DNA from: GCA-2684655 sp045105235
GTDB taxonomy: Bacteria > Planctomycetota > UBA1135 > UBA2386
Direction of reading: 5' to 3'
Assembly: GCA_045105235.1 (NCBI GenBank)
Contig: JBGCDH010000001.1
Span: 92,103-156,102, forward strand
DNA length: 64,000 nt
The position numbers were made by a program, and so were the translations under genes. The notes under the pieces are model-generated. The model worked only from the letters and a program-made list of their open reading frames with translations. It was not told the DNA's origin and did not search any database. Shown piece by piece: positions 34,804 to 42,626 of this stretch. How positions within the stretch are numbered: position 1 is the first letter of the stretch; each line of letters starts with the position of its first letter.

Positions 34804-34832
34804 GCCAACAGCATCGTCGCTGGCACCCTTTT

Positions 34833-34903
34833 CGTCCAGAACAGTGGACGATCTGCACATTCATCGAGACGCGATGGCATGGCGCGTCCAGGTGAAACGG
34901 ACG
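34833..34903. promoter_or_regulatory. Two inverted-repeat dyads in AraC/NmrA divergent promoter region
   Basis: CGTCCA (34833-34838) with TGGACG (34845-34850) is a perfect dyad; CGTCC (34885-34889) with GGACG (34899-34903) is a second, same half-site, 52 bases later. These may be binding sites for the AraC-type regulator or a dimeric repressor. Spacing about 5 helical turns. Recognition is inferred. Confidence 0.45.
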
Positions 34904-34975
34904 ATGGTGTCCTCATCGCGATCAGGAGATCGCCCCAGGAAACCACCAGCCACCAATCCCAACCCCCATCCGATC

Positions 34976-35818
34976 ATGAAGAACCAACAGCCCATCCTCG
35001 TCATCGCTGCCAACGGCAAGACCGGCCGCCGCGTCGCCGACCGTCTCGAATCCCTCGGCCGGAGCGTGCGCCGGGCCTCGCGCTCGGGCGCGACGACCTT
35101 CGACTGGGACGACCGCAGCACCTGGCGCGCCGCGATCGCCGGCGTCGAGTCCGCCTACGTGGTCTACAGCCCGGACCTGGCCGTACCCGCAGCGCCCGAC
35201 GCCATCACCGCCTTCGCTGCCCTGTGCCGCGAACTCAACGTGCGCCGCCTGGTGCTGCTGTCGGGACGCGGCGAAGAAGAGGCACAGCGCTGCGAAGGCA
35301 TCGTGCAGCGCTCCGGCGTCGCGTGCACCATCGTGCGCGCGAGCTGGTTTGCCCAAAACTTCGACGAAGGCGCGTTCGTCGAGTCGGTGCTCAGCGGCGA
35401 AGTCGCTCTGCCGGCCAGTGACGTGCGCGAGCCGTTCGTCGACGTCGACGACATCGCCGAAATCGTAGTGCGCGCGCTGACCGAAGACGGCCACGAAGGT
35501 GAAGTCTACGAAGTCACCGGGCCGCGCTTGATGACCTTTGCCGACGCGGTCGCCGACATCGCCGCGGCGACGGGCCACGACGTTCGCTACCAGAGCATCC
35601 CGCGCGAAGCCTTCTGCACCGGCCTCGCCCAAGCAGGACTGCCAGCGGCGCAGGTCGAACTGCTCGACTACCTGTTCACCACGGTGCTGGACGGCCGCAA
35701 CGCCTACATCGCCGACGGCGTGCAGCGCGCACTCGGGCGGCCGGCGCGCGACTTCCGCGACTACGCCAAGGCGGCGGCCGCGCGCGGCGCCTGGAGCCCC
35801 AGCACGCAGGGCGCCTGA
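34976..35818 (+). CDS. NmrA-like NAD(P)H-binding oxidoreductase
   Basis: The 280-residue protein is an atypical short-chain dehydrogenase: LVIAANGKTGRRVADRL is the N-terminal GxxGxxG-type dinucleotide loop, written here as AANGKTGRR, and VRRLVLLSGRG and TIVRASWFAQNFDEG the expected core strands. There is no YxxxK catalytic pair, typical of NmrA-like redox sensors or quinone oxidoreductases. It is first in a run with two small membrane proteins and lies opposite the AraC regulator. Substrate unknown. Confidence 0.85.
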   Translation: MKNQQPILVIAANGKTGRRVADRLESLGRSVRRASRSGATTFDWDDRSTWRAAIAGVESAYVVYSPDLAVPAAPDAITAFAALCRELNVRRLVLLSGRGEEEAQRCEGIVQRSGVACTIVRASWFAQNFDEGAFVESVLSGEVALPASDVREPFVDVDDIAEIVVRALTEDGHEGEVYEVTGPRLMTFADAVADIAAATGHDVRYQSIPREAFCTGLAQAGLPAAQVELLDYLFTTVLDGRNAYIADGVQRALGRPARDFRDYAKAAAARGAWSPSTQGA

Positions 35819-35866
35819 GCCCGACCCATTCCCACAACATCCCAGAACGAACCCAAGGACAACGAC

Positions 35867-36298
35867 GTGCCAACCACCAAGAAGCTACGTTTCCTGCTCT
35901 TGCTGAGCGGACTGCTGGCAACCGCGATCGGCGCCGGACTGCTGTTTGCGCCGATCGCATTTCACGCCCAAAACGGCATCCAGCTGCGCGCCGACGCAAG
36001 CCTGCTCAGCGAACTGCGGGCACCCGGCGGCGCACTGCTGCTGGCCGGAGCTACGATGTTGGCCGGCGCGCTCGTGCGCCGGTTCGCTGCCACGGCGGCC
36101 GCAGTCGGCGCGGCGGTGTTCTCTTCGTACGGCGTCGCGCGTCTCGTCGGCGTTGGCCTCGATGGCGTGCCGAACCAAGGCATCGTTGTGGCCACCGTGC
36201 TCGAACTCGGCCTCGGCGCACTGTTCGCCGTGGCGCTGCTGCGCGGCAAGCGCCAGGCCGCGACCCGCGTCGCGACGAACGTGGAGCTGGCGAGATGA
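35867..36298 (+). CDS. Small membrane protein, DUF4345-like
   Basis: The 143-residue protein has four predicted hydrophobic helices (LLLLSGLLATAIGAGLLF, GALLLAGATMLAGALV, AAAVGAAVFSSYGVARL, VVATVLELGLGALFAVALL), the pattern of DUF4345. It starts with GTG at 35867, eight bases after an AAGGAC stretch. Its stop overlaps the next start by ATGA. A role coupled to the redox protein upstream is inferred from order only. Confidence 0.8.
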   Translation: MPTTKKLRFLLLLSGLLATAIGAGLLFAPIAFHAQNGIQLRADASLLSELRAPGGALLLAGATMLAGALVRRFAATAAAVGAAVFSSYGVARLVGVGLDGVPNQGIVVATVLELGLGALFAVALLRGKRQAATRVATNVELAR

Positions 36299-36780
36299 CC
36301 ACTGCGAGCCAAATCTTGCTGCTGGCTTCGGCGCTCGGAGCGGGGCTGACCGCTGGCGTGTGCTTTGCCTTCTCATCGTTCTTGCTGACGGCGTTCGACC
36401 GACTCGGCAGCGCGGCGGCGATCCGTACCATGCAATCGATCAACGCGACGATCTTGCGTTCCGGTGCGATCGTCGTCTGGTTCGCAACCGTGTTGCTCGG
36501 CATCGCCGCCGCCATCCTGGCCGAAGCGACCACCATCGCCGCCGTAGCGGCCGCGCTCTACGCCATCGGCGCCGTGCTCGTGACCGGCGGCCGCAACGTG
36601 CCGCTCAACGAAGCCCTCGACCGCATCGCCCCCGACTCGGACGAGGGCGCCCGAGCCTGGCACGACTACCGCCGCCGGTGGGGGCGCTGGAACACCTTGC
36701 GCACCACGCTCTTCGTCGCCGCGACCGCCGGCTTTGCGCTCGCGCTCGCAGCCGGCCGCTCGGGACTGCCGGGCGCCTAA
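36295..36780 (+). CDS. DUF1772 (anthrone oxygenase-like) membrane protein
   Basis: The 161-residue protein has four helices and a DUF1772-like signature: CFAFSSFLLTAFDRL then MQSINATILRSG, and RNVPLNEALDRIAPDS with ARAWHDYRRRWGRWNTLRT. In fungi this fold includes anthrone oxygenase; bacterial members are mostly uncharacterised. The start overlaps the preceding stop. It completes the AraC-linked operon; no substrate can be assigned. Confidence 0.82.
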   Translation: MTTASQILLLASALGAGLTAGVCFAFSSFLLTAFDRLGSAAAIRTMQSINATILRSGAIVVWFATVLLGIAAAILAEATTIAAVAAALYAIGAVLVTGGRNVPLNEALDRIAPDSDEGARAWHDYRRRWGRWNTLRTTLFVAATAGFALALAAGRSGLPGA

Positions 36781-36900
36781 ACGTCTGTGTCCCTGCGCCC
36801 TTCCGACGCAGTCGCCACCAAACGGCTCGCCGGAAGCGCAAGCACCCTTCCGAATGGCCGGGTGCATCGCTAACGTGTTTCCCCCCGAAACGAGGAATCC

Positions 36901-38925
36901 ATGAGCTTCACCCATCAAGGCCGCGAGATCCGCAAGGTCGCCGTCATCGGTTCGGGCCAGATCGGCCCGGACATCGCCCTCTACTTCTCCAAAGTCCTGA
37001 GCCCATACGGCGTCGAGACCGTTGTGGTCGACGTCAGCGAAGACGCTCTTGCCGGCGGCCGCAAGAAGCTCGAGAAGAAGGTCAGCAAGGGCGTCGAGAG
37101 CGGCGCGTTCACGGCGGAGCAGCAGACCAAAATGGTCGGCAGCGTCGCGTGGACGACCAACTACGACGACATCAAGGGGGCCGACCTCGTCGTCGAAGCT
37201 GCGACCGAAAACAAGGAGCTCAAGGGCAAGATCTTCGGCATGGTCGAAGGCCTCGTTGCCGACGACGCGATCCTGTGCAGCAACAGCTCGCACCTCGAGC
37301 CGGAGGTCATCTTCGCCAACAGCAAGAGCAAGGGCCGCACGGCCGTTGTGCACTACTTCTTCCCTGCCGAGCGCAACCTGCTCGTCGAGGTCGTCCCCGG
37401 CAAGGACACCGCCAGCGCCACGACGCAGTGGCTGATGTCGTTCTACGAAGGCATCGGCAAGGTCCCGATCGAGGTGCAGTCGCGCTACGGCTACGCGCTC
37501 GACCCGGTCTTTGAAGGGCTCTTCTACGCCTGCGCGCTGCTCGCCGAGAAGGGCGTCGGCACGACCAAGCAGATCGACGTGGTCTGCAAGCGCACCTTCA
37601 AGATGGGCGTCGGCTCGTTTACCGCGATGAACCTGACGGGCGGCAACCCGATCACCGCGGTGGGCCTCGACAACTACACGACCAAGATCGGCCCCTACTT
37701 CAAGACGCCCGACTCGCTCAAAGAGAAGGTCGAGAAGAAGGAGCCGTGGGATGTGCCGGCGCGCGGCGAAAAGGTCGACGTCCCCGACGACGTTGCCAAC
37801 AGCGTGCGCGACGCGCTGATGGGCGCCTACTTTGGCCTCTGCGGCGAGATCGTCGACGCCGGCCTGGTTTCGGTCGCGGACTTCAACATGGGCCTCGACG
37901 TCGGCCTCGACATGAAGCCGGCGTTTTCGTTCATGAACGAAGTAGGCACCAAGAAGGCGCTCGAGCTGGTGCAGGCCTACGCGAAGGACTATCCGAACTT
38001 CCCGGTGCCGAAGTGCATCGAGCAGCACGGTAAGGACAACACGCCGTTCGACATCCCCGTCGTGCTGCGCGAAGACCACGACGGCATCGCGGTGCTGACG
38101 ATCCGCCGGCCAAAGGTGCTCAACGCGCTCGACCAGGGCGTGTTCGCTGAGATTCAGCGTCGCTTCGAAGAGTGCGACGCCGACAGCGCCGTCAAGGGCG
38201 TCGTCCTGACGGGCTTTGGCAAGAAGGCATTTGTCAGCGGCGCCGACGTCAACTTCTTGGCCAAGATCGACAGCGTCGCCATGGGCGAAGAGACGTCGCG
38301 CACCTCCCAGAAGTGCGTCGATGCGGTGCAGGCGGTCAAGAAGCCGACCGTCGCAGCCCTCAACGGCCTGGCCTTTGGCGGCGGCATCGAGACGGCCATG
38401 GCGTGCGAGGCGCGCATCGCCAAGAAGGGCCTCCGCGTGCTGGCCGGACAGCCCGAGGCCAACCTCGGCATCATCCCGGGCGCGGGCGGCACCGTGCGCC
38501 TGCCCCGCCTCGTCGGCTTTGAAAACGCGAACCAGATGCTGCGCACGTGCCGCCCGATCAGCGGCGAGCAGGCGCTGGCGTTTGGCCTGATCAAGGAAGA
38601 GGTCGAAGGCGACCTCGTCGGCCGCGCCGTTGCGCTGTGCCGCGACATGGCGGACGGCAAGGCCGAGCGCTCGCGCATGGCCGAGGGTCCAATGGACAAC
38701 GTGCCGGCGTCGCTGCCGGATGTCGACATCGGCCACAAGAGCAAGAAGGTCGACGAGATCCTGCAGAAGTCGATCCTCGGCGCCGCCAAGCTGCCGCTCC
38801 GCGAAGCCGTTCCATTTGAAGCGAAGTGCTTTGGCGAAGTCTGTGGCACCGAAGACATGCGCATCGGCGTCGACAACTTCATCAAGAACGGCCCGCGCAG
38901 CAAAGCCGAGTTCGTGCACCGCTAG
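36901..38925 (+). CDS. Bifunctional 3-hydroxyacyl-CoA dehydrogenase/enoyl-CoA hydratase, reverse order
   Basis: The 674-residue protein combines an N-terminal NAD-dependent hydroxyacyl-CoA dehydrogenase (GSGQIGPDIA with GxGxxG at Gly17-Gly22; HYFFPAERNLLVEVVPG holds the catalytic His region; about 10-340) with a C-terminal crotonase domain (about 383-600; SGADVNFLA oxyanion loop; EANLGIIPGAGGTVRLPRL carries the catalytic Glu). E. coli FadB has the hydratase first. The reversed order is as in archaeal crotonyl-CoA hydratase/3-hydroxybutyryl-CoA dehydrogenase proteins. GAGGA lies before the ATG as a good ribosome site. No thiolase is adjacent. Substrate chain length unknown. Confidence 0.9.
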   Translation: MSFTHQGREIRKVAVIGSGQIGPDIALYFSKVLSPYGVETVVVDVSEDALAGGRKKLEKKVSKGVESGAFTAEQQTKMVGSVAWTTNYDDIKGADLVVEAATENKELKGKIFGMVEGLVADDAILCSNSSHLEPEVIFANSKSKGRTAVVHYFFPAERNLLVEVVPGKDTASATTQWLMSFYEGIGKVPIEVQSRYGYALDPVFEGLFYACALLAEKGVGTTKQIDVVCKRTFKMGVGSFTAMNLTGGNPITAVGLDNYTTKIGPYFKTPDSLKEKVEKKEPWDVPARGEKVDVPDDVANSVRDALMGAYFGLCGEIVDAGLVSVADFNMGLDVGLDMKPAFSFMNEVGTKKALELVQAYAKDYPNFPVPKCIEQHGKDNTPFDIPVVLREDHDGIAVLTIRRPKVLNALDQGVFAEIQRRFEECDADSAVKGVVLTGFGKKAFVSGADVNFLAKIDSVAMGEETSRTSQKCVDAVQAVKKPTVAALNGLAFGGGIETAMACEARIAKKGLRVLAGQPEANLGIIPGAGGTVRLPRLVGFENANQMLRTCRPISGEQALAFGLIKEEVEGDLVGRAVALCRDMADGKAERSRMAEGPMDNVPASLPDVDIGHKSKKVDEILQKSILGAAKLPLREAVPFEAKCFGEVCGTEDMRIGVDNFIKNGPRSKAEFVHR

Positions 38926-39548
38926 TCGCCGGCAGGATCGCTCGCGGGCGACCGCTCGAACCACGGCAGGAACAGCTGCACCCACGGGCCGATGCTCAGA
39001 GCAAACCAAGCGGTCCCGATTCCGATCGGGCCGCCGAGCGCGACGCCGATCAGCAGCACCGACAGCTCGAGCGCGGTGCGCACCTTCCAGATGCGGAAGC
39101 CGCGGCGGCCGAGCCCGGTCATGATGCCATCGCGCGGACCGGGGCCGAGGCCGCCGCCGATGTAGAGACCCGACGCGAGCCCCACAACCGCCGGCCCGGC
39201 AACACAGAGCGCCACGCGCACCCACAGCGCATCCGGCCGCTGCAGCCAGCCGAGCGTGGTATCGACGGCAATCCCGATCAGCACGGCGTTGAGGATGGTG
39301 CCCGGCCCGAGTCGCTCGCGCAGCGGCACAAACGCGACCAGCAGCACAAGCCCCGTGACGATGATCACGGTGCCGAGGCTGACGCCAGCCGTTGCGGCAA
39401 CGCCTTGATGGAACACGTCCCACGGCGGCAGCCCGAGATCCGCGGCGACCATCATGGCGATGCCGGTGCCGAACAGCCACAGCCCAAAGACGACCTGCGG
39501 CAACCGCCGCAAGGTGACGCGCCACGGCGGCAAGAGCAGCAAACTCAT
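38922..39548 (-). CDS. YitT/YczE-like integral membrane protein
   Basis: The 208-residue protein has about six helices: RLPQVVFGLWLFGTGIAMMV, GTVIIVTGLVLLVAFVP, AGPAVVGLASGLYIGGGLGPGP, with GLGPGPRDGIMTGL between, a motif of the YczE/YyaS/YitT group (DUF6198-type). It overlaps the convergent dehydrogenase-hydratase gene by four bases at the stop codons. Its start overlaps the EEP protein's stop by ATGA, so they form an operon. Role unknown, possibly transport. Confidence 0.82.
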   Translation of the reverse strand: MSLLLLPPWRVTLRRLPQVVFGLWLFGTGIAMMVAADLGLPPWDVFHQGVAATAGVSLGTVIIVTGLVLLVAFVPLRERLGPGTILNAVLIGIAVDTTLGWLQRPDALWVRVALCVAGPAVVGLASGLYIGGGLGPGPRDGIMTGLGRRGFRIWKVRTALELSVLLIGVALGGPIGIGTAWFALSIGPWVQLFLPWFERSPASDPAGD

Positions 39549-40441
39549 CGCTGAGCCGGAAGCGCGAGGGCTCCTGGCACCAGGTGCACAACCATCAGCA
39601 CGGGTCGGTGGTCGGACACCACGGGCTCATCGAGCACCTCCACCGAGACCACTTTGAAGCGATTCCAGGGGCGGAACAGGACGAAGTCGATCTCGGCTTC
39701 CGGGGCGTCAGACGGACAGGTCAAGTGATCCGGCCCTTTGTTGACTCGGCTCCAATGGCGTTCGACTTCGTTCATTACGAGGCTGCCGGGCTCCGAGTTG
39801 AAATCGCCCGCCAGCAGCACCGGCAGCTCCACCTTGTCGTAGATCCGGATCAGTTCGCGCGCCTGCGCCAGCCGCTCCTCCTCCGTGCGGTAAAGGTGCA
39901 CGCCGCACAACAGCAGCTCGTCCCCATTCGGCAAACGCACGCGCGCATCGAGTGCCGTTCGCGGCTCCGCCCCTTCCGGAAGACGGTGGTTTGCCGACGC
40001 AAGGATGGGAAAGCGCGACAGCAGCCCCATGCCGTATTCGCCGCCTTGGTAGGGCATAAAGGCACCAAACCGCATCTCGAGGCCCGTCTGCGCCGCGAGC
40101 AAAGCCATCTGATCCTGCTGCCCCGAACGCTTCGCCTCGCGGTCGATCTCCTGCAGCACGACGAGATCTGCGCCCGTGCGCCGGATCCACTCACCCGCGC
40201 GCGCAATGTCGATCACGCCGTCGTTGCCGCGGCCGTGCTTGACGTTGTAGGTCAGCACGCGCAGCTCCGTGGTCCACGATTCCCACGACACGCCCGAAGC
40301 ACCTGATCGCCCCAATGGCCCCGGTAGTCCCGGCAGTCCCGGCAGTCCCGGCAGTCCCAGAGCGGCCGGCTTAGGCTTCGCCGTGCACGTAGCGAAAAAG
40401 AGCACGATCAACAGGGCTGCACATCGCTTCATCGCGCGCAT
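39545..40441 (-). CDS. Secreted endonuclease/exonuclease/phosphatase (EEP) family protein
   Basis: The 298-residue protein has a lipoprotein-like export signal (MRAMKRCAALLIVLFFATCTA) with the Gly-Leu-Pro repeat tail, then the EEP core: LRVLTYNVKHGRG (N of the metal site), DLVVLQEIDREA (Glu), GVHLYRTEEERLAQA, VLLAGDFNSEPGS (DxN) and VVSDHRPVLMVVHL (SDH). It should hydrolyse a phosphodiester or phosphoester outside the cytoplasm. A GGAGG sequence 6 bases before the ATG at 40441 decides the start over the downstream ATG at 40432. Confidence 0.87.
   Translation of the reverse strand: MRAMKRCAALLIVLFFATCTAKPKPAALGLPGLPGLPGLPGPLGRSGASGVSWESWTTELRVLTYNVKHGRGNDGVIDIARAGEWIRRTGADLVVLQEIDREAKRSGQQDQMALLAAQTGLEMRFGAFMPYQGGEYGMGLLSRFPILASANHRLPEGAEPRTALDARVRLPNGDELLLCGVHLYRTEEERLAQARELIRIYDKVELPVLLAGDFNSEPGSLVMNEVERHWSRVNKGPDHLTCPSDAPEAEIDFVLFRPWNRFKVVSVEVLDEPVVSDHRPVLMVVHLVPGALALPAQR
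40322..40357. repeat. 9-bp tandem repeat, 4 copies, encoding GLP units
   Basis: Four 9-bp units (CGGCAGTCC, the first CGGTAGTCC) run from 40322 to 40357. On the minus strand they encode GLPGLPGLPGLPG, a collagen-like short linker between the export signal and the EEP domain. Confidence 0.9.
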
Positions 40442-40455
40442 ACTAGCCTCCTCCC

Positions 40456-40689
40456 ATGCCCAACCCACAAGCCGCACCCGGCCCCAAACCTCACAAGATG
40501 ATGCTGCTGACATGGCTCGGCATCTACCCAACCATCACGCTCACGCTGTGGCTGCTGCTGCCGACCTTGATGCAATACTGCTCGTTGCCGGTCATCACGC
40601 TGATCGTGACCGCCATCGTCATACCGCTGATGACCTACGTGGTGATGCCGACGCTGATGCGTCGCTTCGGCCAGTGGGCGCACCGCTGA
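40456..40689 (+). CDS. Two-helix small membrane protein
   Basis: This 77-residue protein has two hydrophobic helices (KMMLLTWLGIYPTITLTLWLLLP and VITLIVTAIVIPLMTYVVMP) after a Pro-rich lead and ends MRRFGQWAHR. The sequence pattern LTWLxIYPxxTL...VPLMTYVVMPxLxRxFxxW is what I recall from the C-terminal membrane anchor of antibiotic-biosynthesis-monooxygenase-like proteins, so it could be that module on its own. Its ATG is 14 bases from the divergent EEP start. Function unknown. Confidence 0.7.
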   Translation: MPNPQAAPGPKPHKMMLLTWLGIYPTITLTLWLLLPTLMQYCSLPVITLIVTAIVIPLMTYVVMPTLMRRFGQWAHR

Positions 40690-40838
40690 AGCGGGCCAAC
40701 CAGGCGCGATAGGGCCATGCGCCGCAGAGGAAGGCGCGCCCTGGAGGACATCGCGACGTTTCGGCGAGATTCCTGAAACACCCGAGCGAGCTGAGACCGC
40801 TGTGTCGGTGGACGTTTCAACATCCGCCGAAAACAGTC

Positions 40839-42614
40839 ATGAACCACATCCACTCGCTCGCCCTGGGCACCGCCGCCCTGGCCGCATCCACGGGGCTACT
40901 CGCGCAGACCTTCTCCGGCAACGGCTTCGCTCAAACCACCGACCAGGCCCTCGGCCCACAGGCGCACTTTCGACGCTCGGCGATCGTCGACCTCGACGAC
41001 AGCAAGCTGCCCGACTTGGTCCAGATCGCACAGCAAAACCTGTGGGTGCACTTTGAGCCCGGTCGGCTGGTCGCCAAGTCGCTTGCCATCGCCGGCTGCA
41101 TCGACTTCGACGTCCGCGCAGCGACGCCGATTCATCCTGCGCAAATCGTCGCTGCCGACCCCAGCGGCCTGCACCTCATCCACATCGCGCCCGACCCGCA
41201 GAGCGCGGTTGTCGGGGCGCAGAAGTTTGTGCAGACCACGATCCTCACCGCTCCCCAAAACCAAAACAGCCTCGTCCGCGTTCGCGACGTGACGGGTGAC
41301 GGCCTCGAAGACCTCGTTGCCTATGACGCCAACACCGACACCTTCGTCGCGCTGATCGCCAACGCCAGCAACGGCTGGATGCTCCTGCCGATCGGCAGCG
41401 GCAATGGCGATACCGTTCTCGATTTCGAAGTGTATTCGCCCGACGGCGCCAACTCGCGGATCGCCGCGATGACCGCAACCGGCATCCGCGTAATCGACCA
41501 GCTGGGCGATGAGGTTTTTGCCACCGTGCAAACCGACCTGGCTGCCAACAGCATGTGCATTGTCGATCACGGCGGGGCCATCGGTTGGCTCACCTGGCTG
41601 TGCACCAACACCACCACCGGGCTCCAGGAACTGCACCTGCTTGCGCCAACCGGCAGCCAAAAGCACACGCTGCCGGCTGCTATCGAAGCTACTTCGATGG
41701 TCGCGGGCGATCTGAATGCTGATGACCTCGACGACCTCGTGCTCAATCTGCCAGACACGTTTGAACTCGCGTTCGTGCCCAACCTCGGATCCGCCACCGC
41801 GCCTTCGTTTCAGCCCACGCAAACGCTCGAGATCCACGGCATCCCCTACCTGTCGAACGACCCGGCGCATGCCAACCCTGCCAATGGTGCAAGACCCGCC
41901 ATCACTGACGTCGACAACGATGGCGACGAAGACGTTGTCATGGCCCACGACGATAGCTTCGAGAACAACCGACCCGAGACCGGCAAGAACATCTACGTCT
42001 GGCGCAACAACCTCGTGGACGCGACCCCGAATCAGGTGCACCTGCAGAATCCATCGGGCGGCAGCACAATCGACCTACCGCTCTACGAGGGTGCGGAATA
42101 CGTGATGACGCTACCTCTCGAAGCCAACAACAACGTCGGCGCCACGCACATCGAAACGACCGTCTGGCGCAAGGCCGACCCGGCCAGCGACCTCGATGGT
42201 GACGTCTTTTTCAAAGCGCATACCGAGCTAGCGACGAGCAATGGCAGCAACGCATATTCTATTCCGGTGTCGCTCGGCCCTGTCGATCCCGCAACCAGCC
42301 AACAGATCTGGATGTGGAGCCAACGCATGATCCAAAAGGACACGACCGGTGACGTTGTCGAGGTTTGGCCCGCGAAGAACTACGCTGTCGGCATCTACAC
42401 ACCGGCCTCCCCGGTCGCAGCGTTCCTCGCTGCGTTCGGCATTCAGGGTGGCGAGACCCTGCGGCTCGTGCCGGCCAGCGCGACCGGCGCCTTCTTCGTG
42501 CTTGGCAACGCCGAGCCGCCAGGCGGTGGCCTGCCGGTCGAATGCACCGGCAACCACCCGGACGAGATTCCGCCGAAGCCGCCCGCATCGGACTCCAACG
42601 GAAACGGCGGCTAG
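40839..42614 (+). CDS. Secreted FG-GAP/VCBS-type beta-propeller protein
   Basis: The 591-residue product begins MNHIHSLALGTAALAASTGLLA, a signal peptide. Calcium-type loops DVTGDGLEDL, DLNADDLDDLV and DVDNDGDEDVVM mark an FG-GAP/VCBS propeller of about residues 120-400. The remaining part has a beta-rich domain and a Pro/Ser/Asp-rich tail (IPPKPPASDSNGNGG). There is no visible membrane anchor or LPXTG. It would be an extracellular, possibly adhesion or carbohydrate-binding, protein. A weak stem (about 40807-40830) lies before the start. Confidence 0.82.
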   Translation: MNHIHSLALGTAALAASTGLLAQTFSGNGFAQTTDQALGPQAHFRRSAIVDLDDSKLPDLVQIAQQNLWVHFEPGRLVAKSLAIAGCIDFDVRAATPIHPAQIVAADPSGLHLIHIAPDPQSAVVGAQKFVQTTILTAPQNQNSLVRVRDVTGDGLEDLVAYDANTDTFVALIANASNGWMLLPIGSGNGDTVLDFEVYSPDGANSRIAAMTATGIRVIDQLGDEVFATVQTDLAANSMCIVDHGGAIGWLTWLCTNTTTGLQELHLLAPTGSQKHTLPAAIEATSMVAGDLNADDLDDLVLNLPDTFELAFVPNLGSATAPSFQPTQTLEIHGIPYLSNDPAHANPANGARPAITDVDNDGDEDVVMAHDDSFENNRPETGKNIYVWRNNLVDATPNQVHLQNPSGGSTIDLPLYEGAEYVMTLPLEANNNVGATHIETTVWRKADPASDLDGDVFFKAHTELATSNGSNAYSIPVSLGPVDPATSQQIWMWSQRMIQKDTTGDVVEVWPAKNYAVGIYTPASPVAAFLAAFGIQGGETLRLVPASATGAFFVLGNAEPPGGGLPVECTGNHPDEIPPKPPASDSNGNGG

Positions 42615-42626
42615 ACGCTGCTTGCG

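Noticed and set aside
36373..39591. 1072-codon open frame on the minus strand
   Set aside because: It runs antisense to two genes with clear homology (DUF1772 and the dehydrogenase-hydratase), has Val/Arg/Asp-rich low-quality sequence and no motif. A typical high-GC antisense frame.
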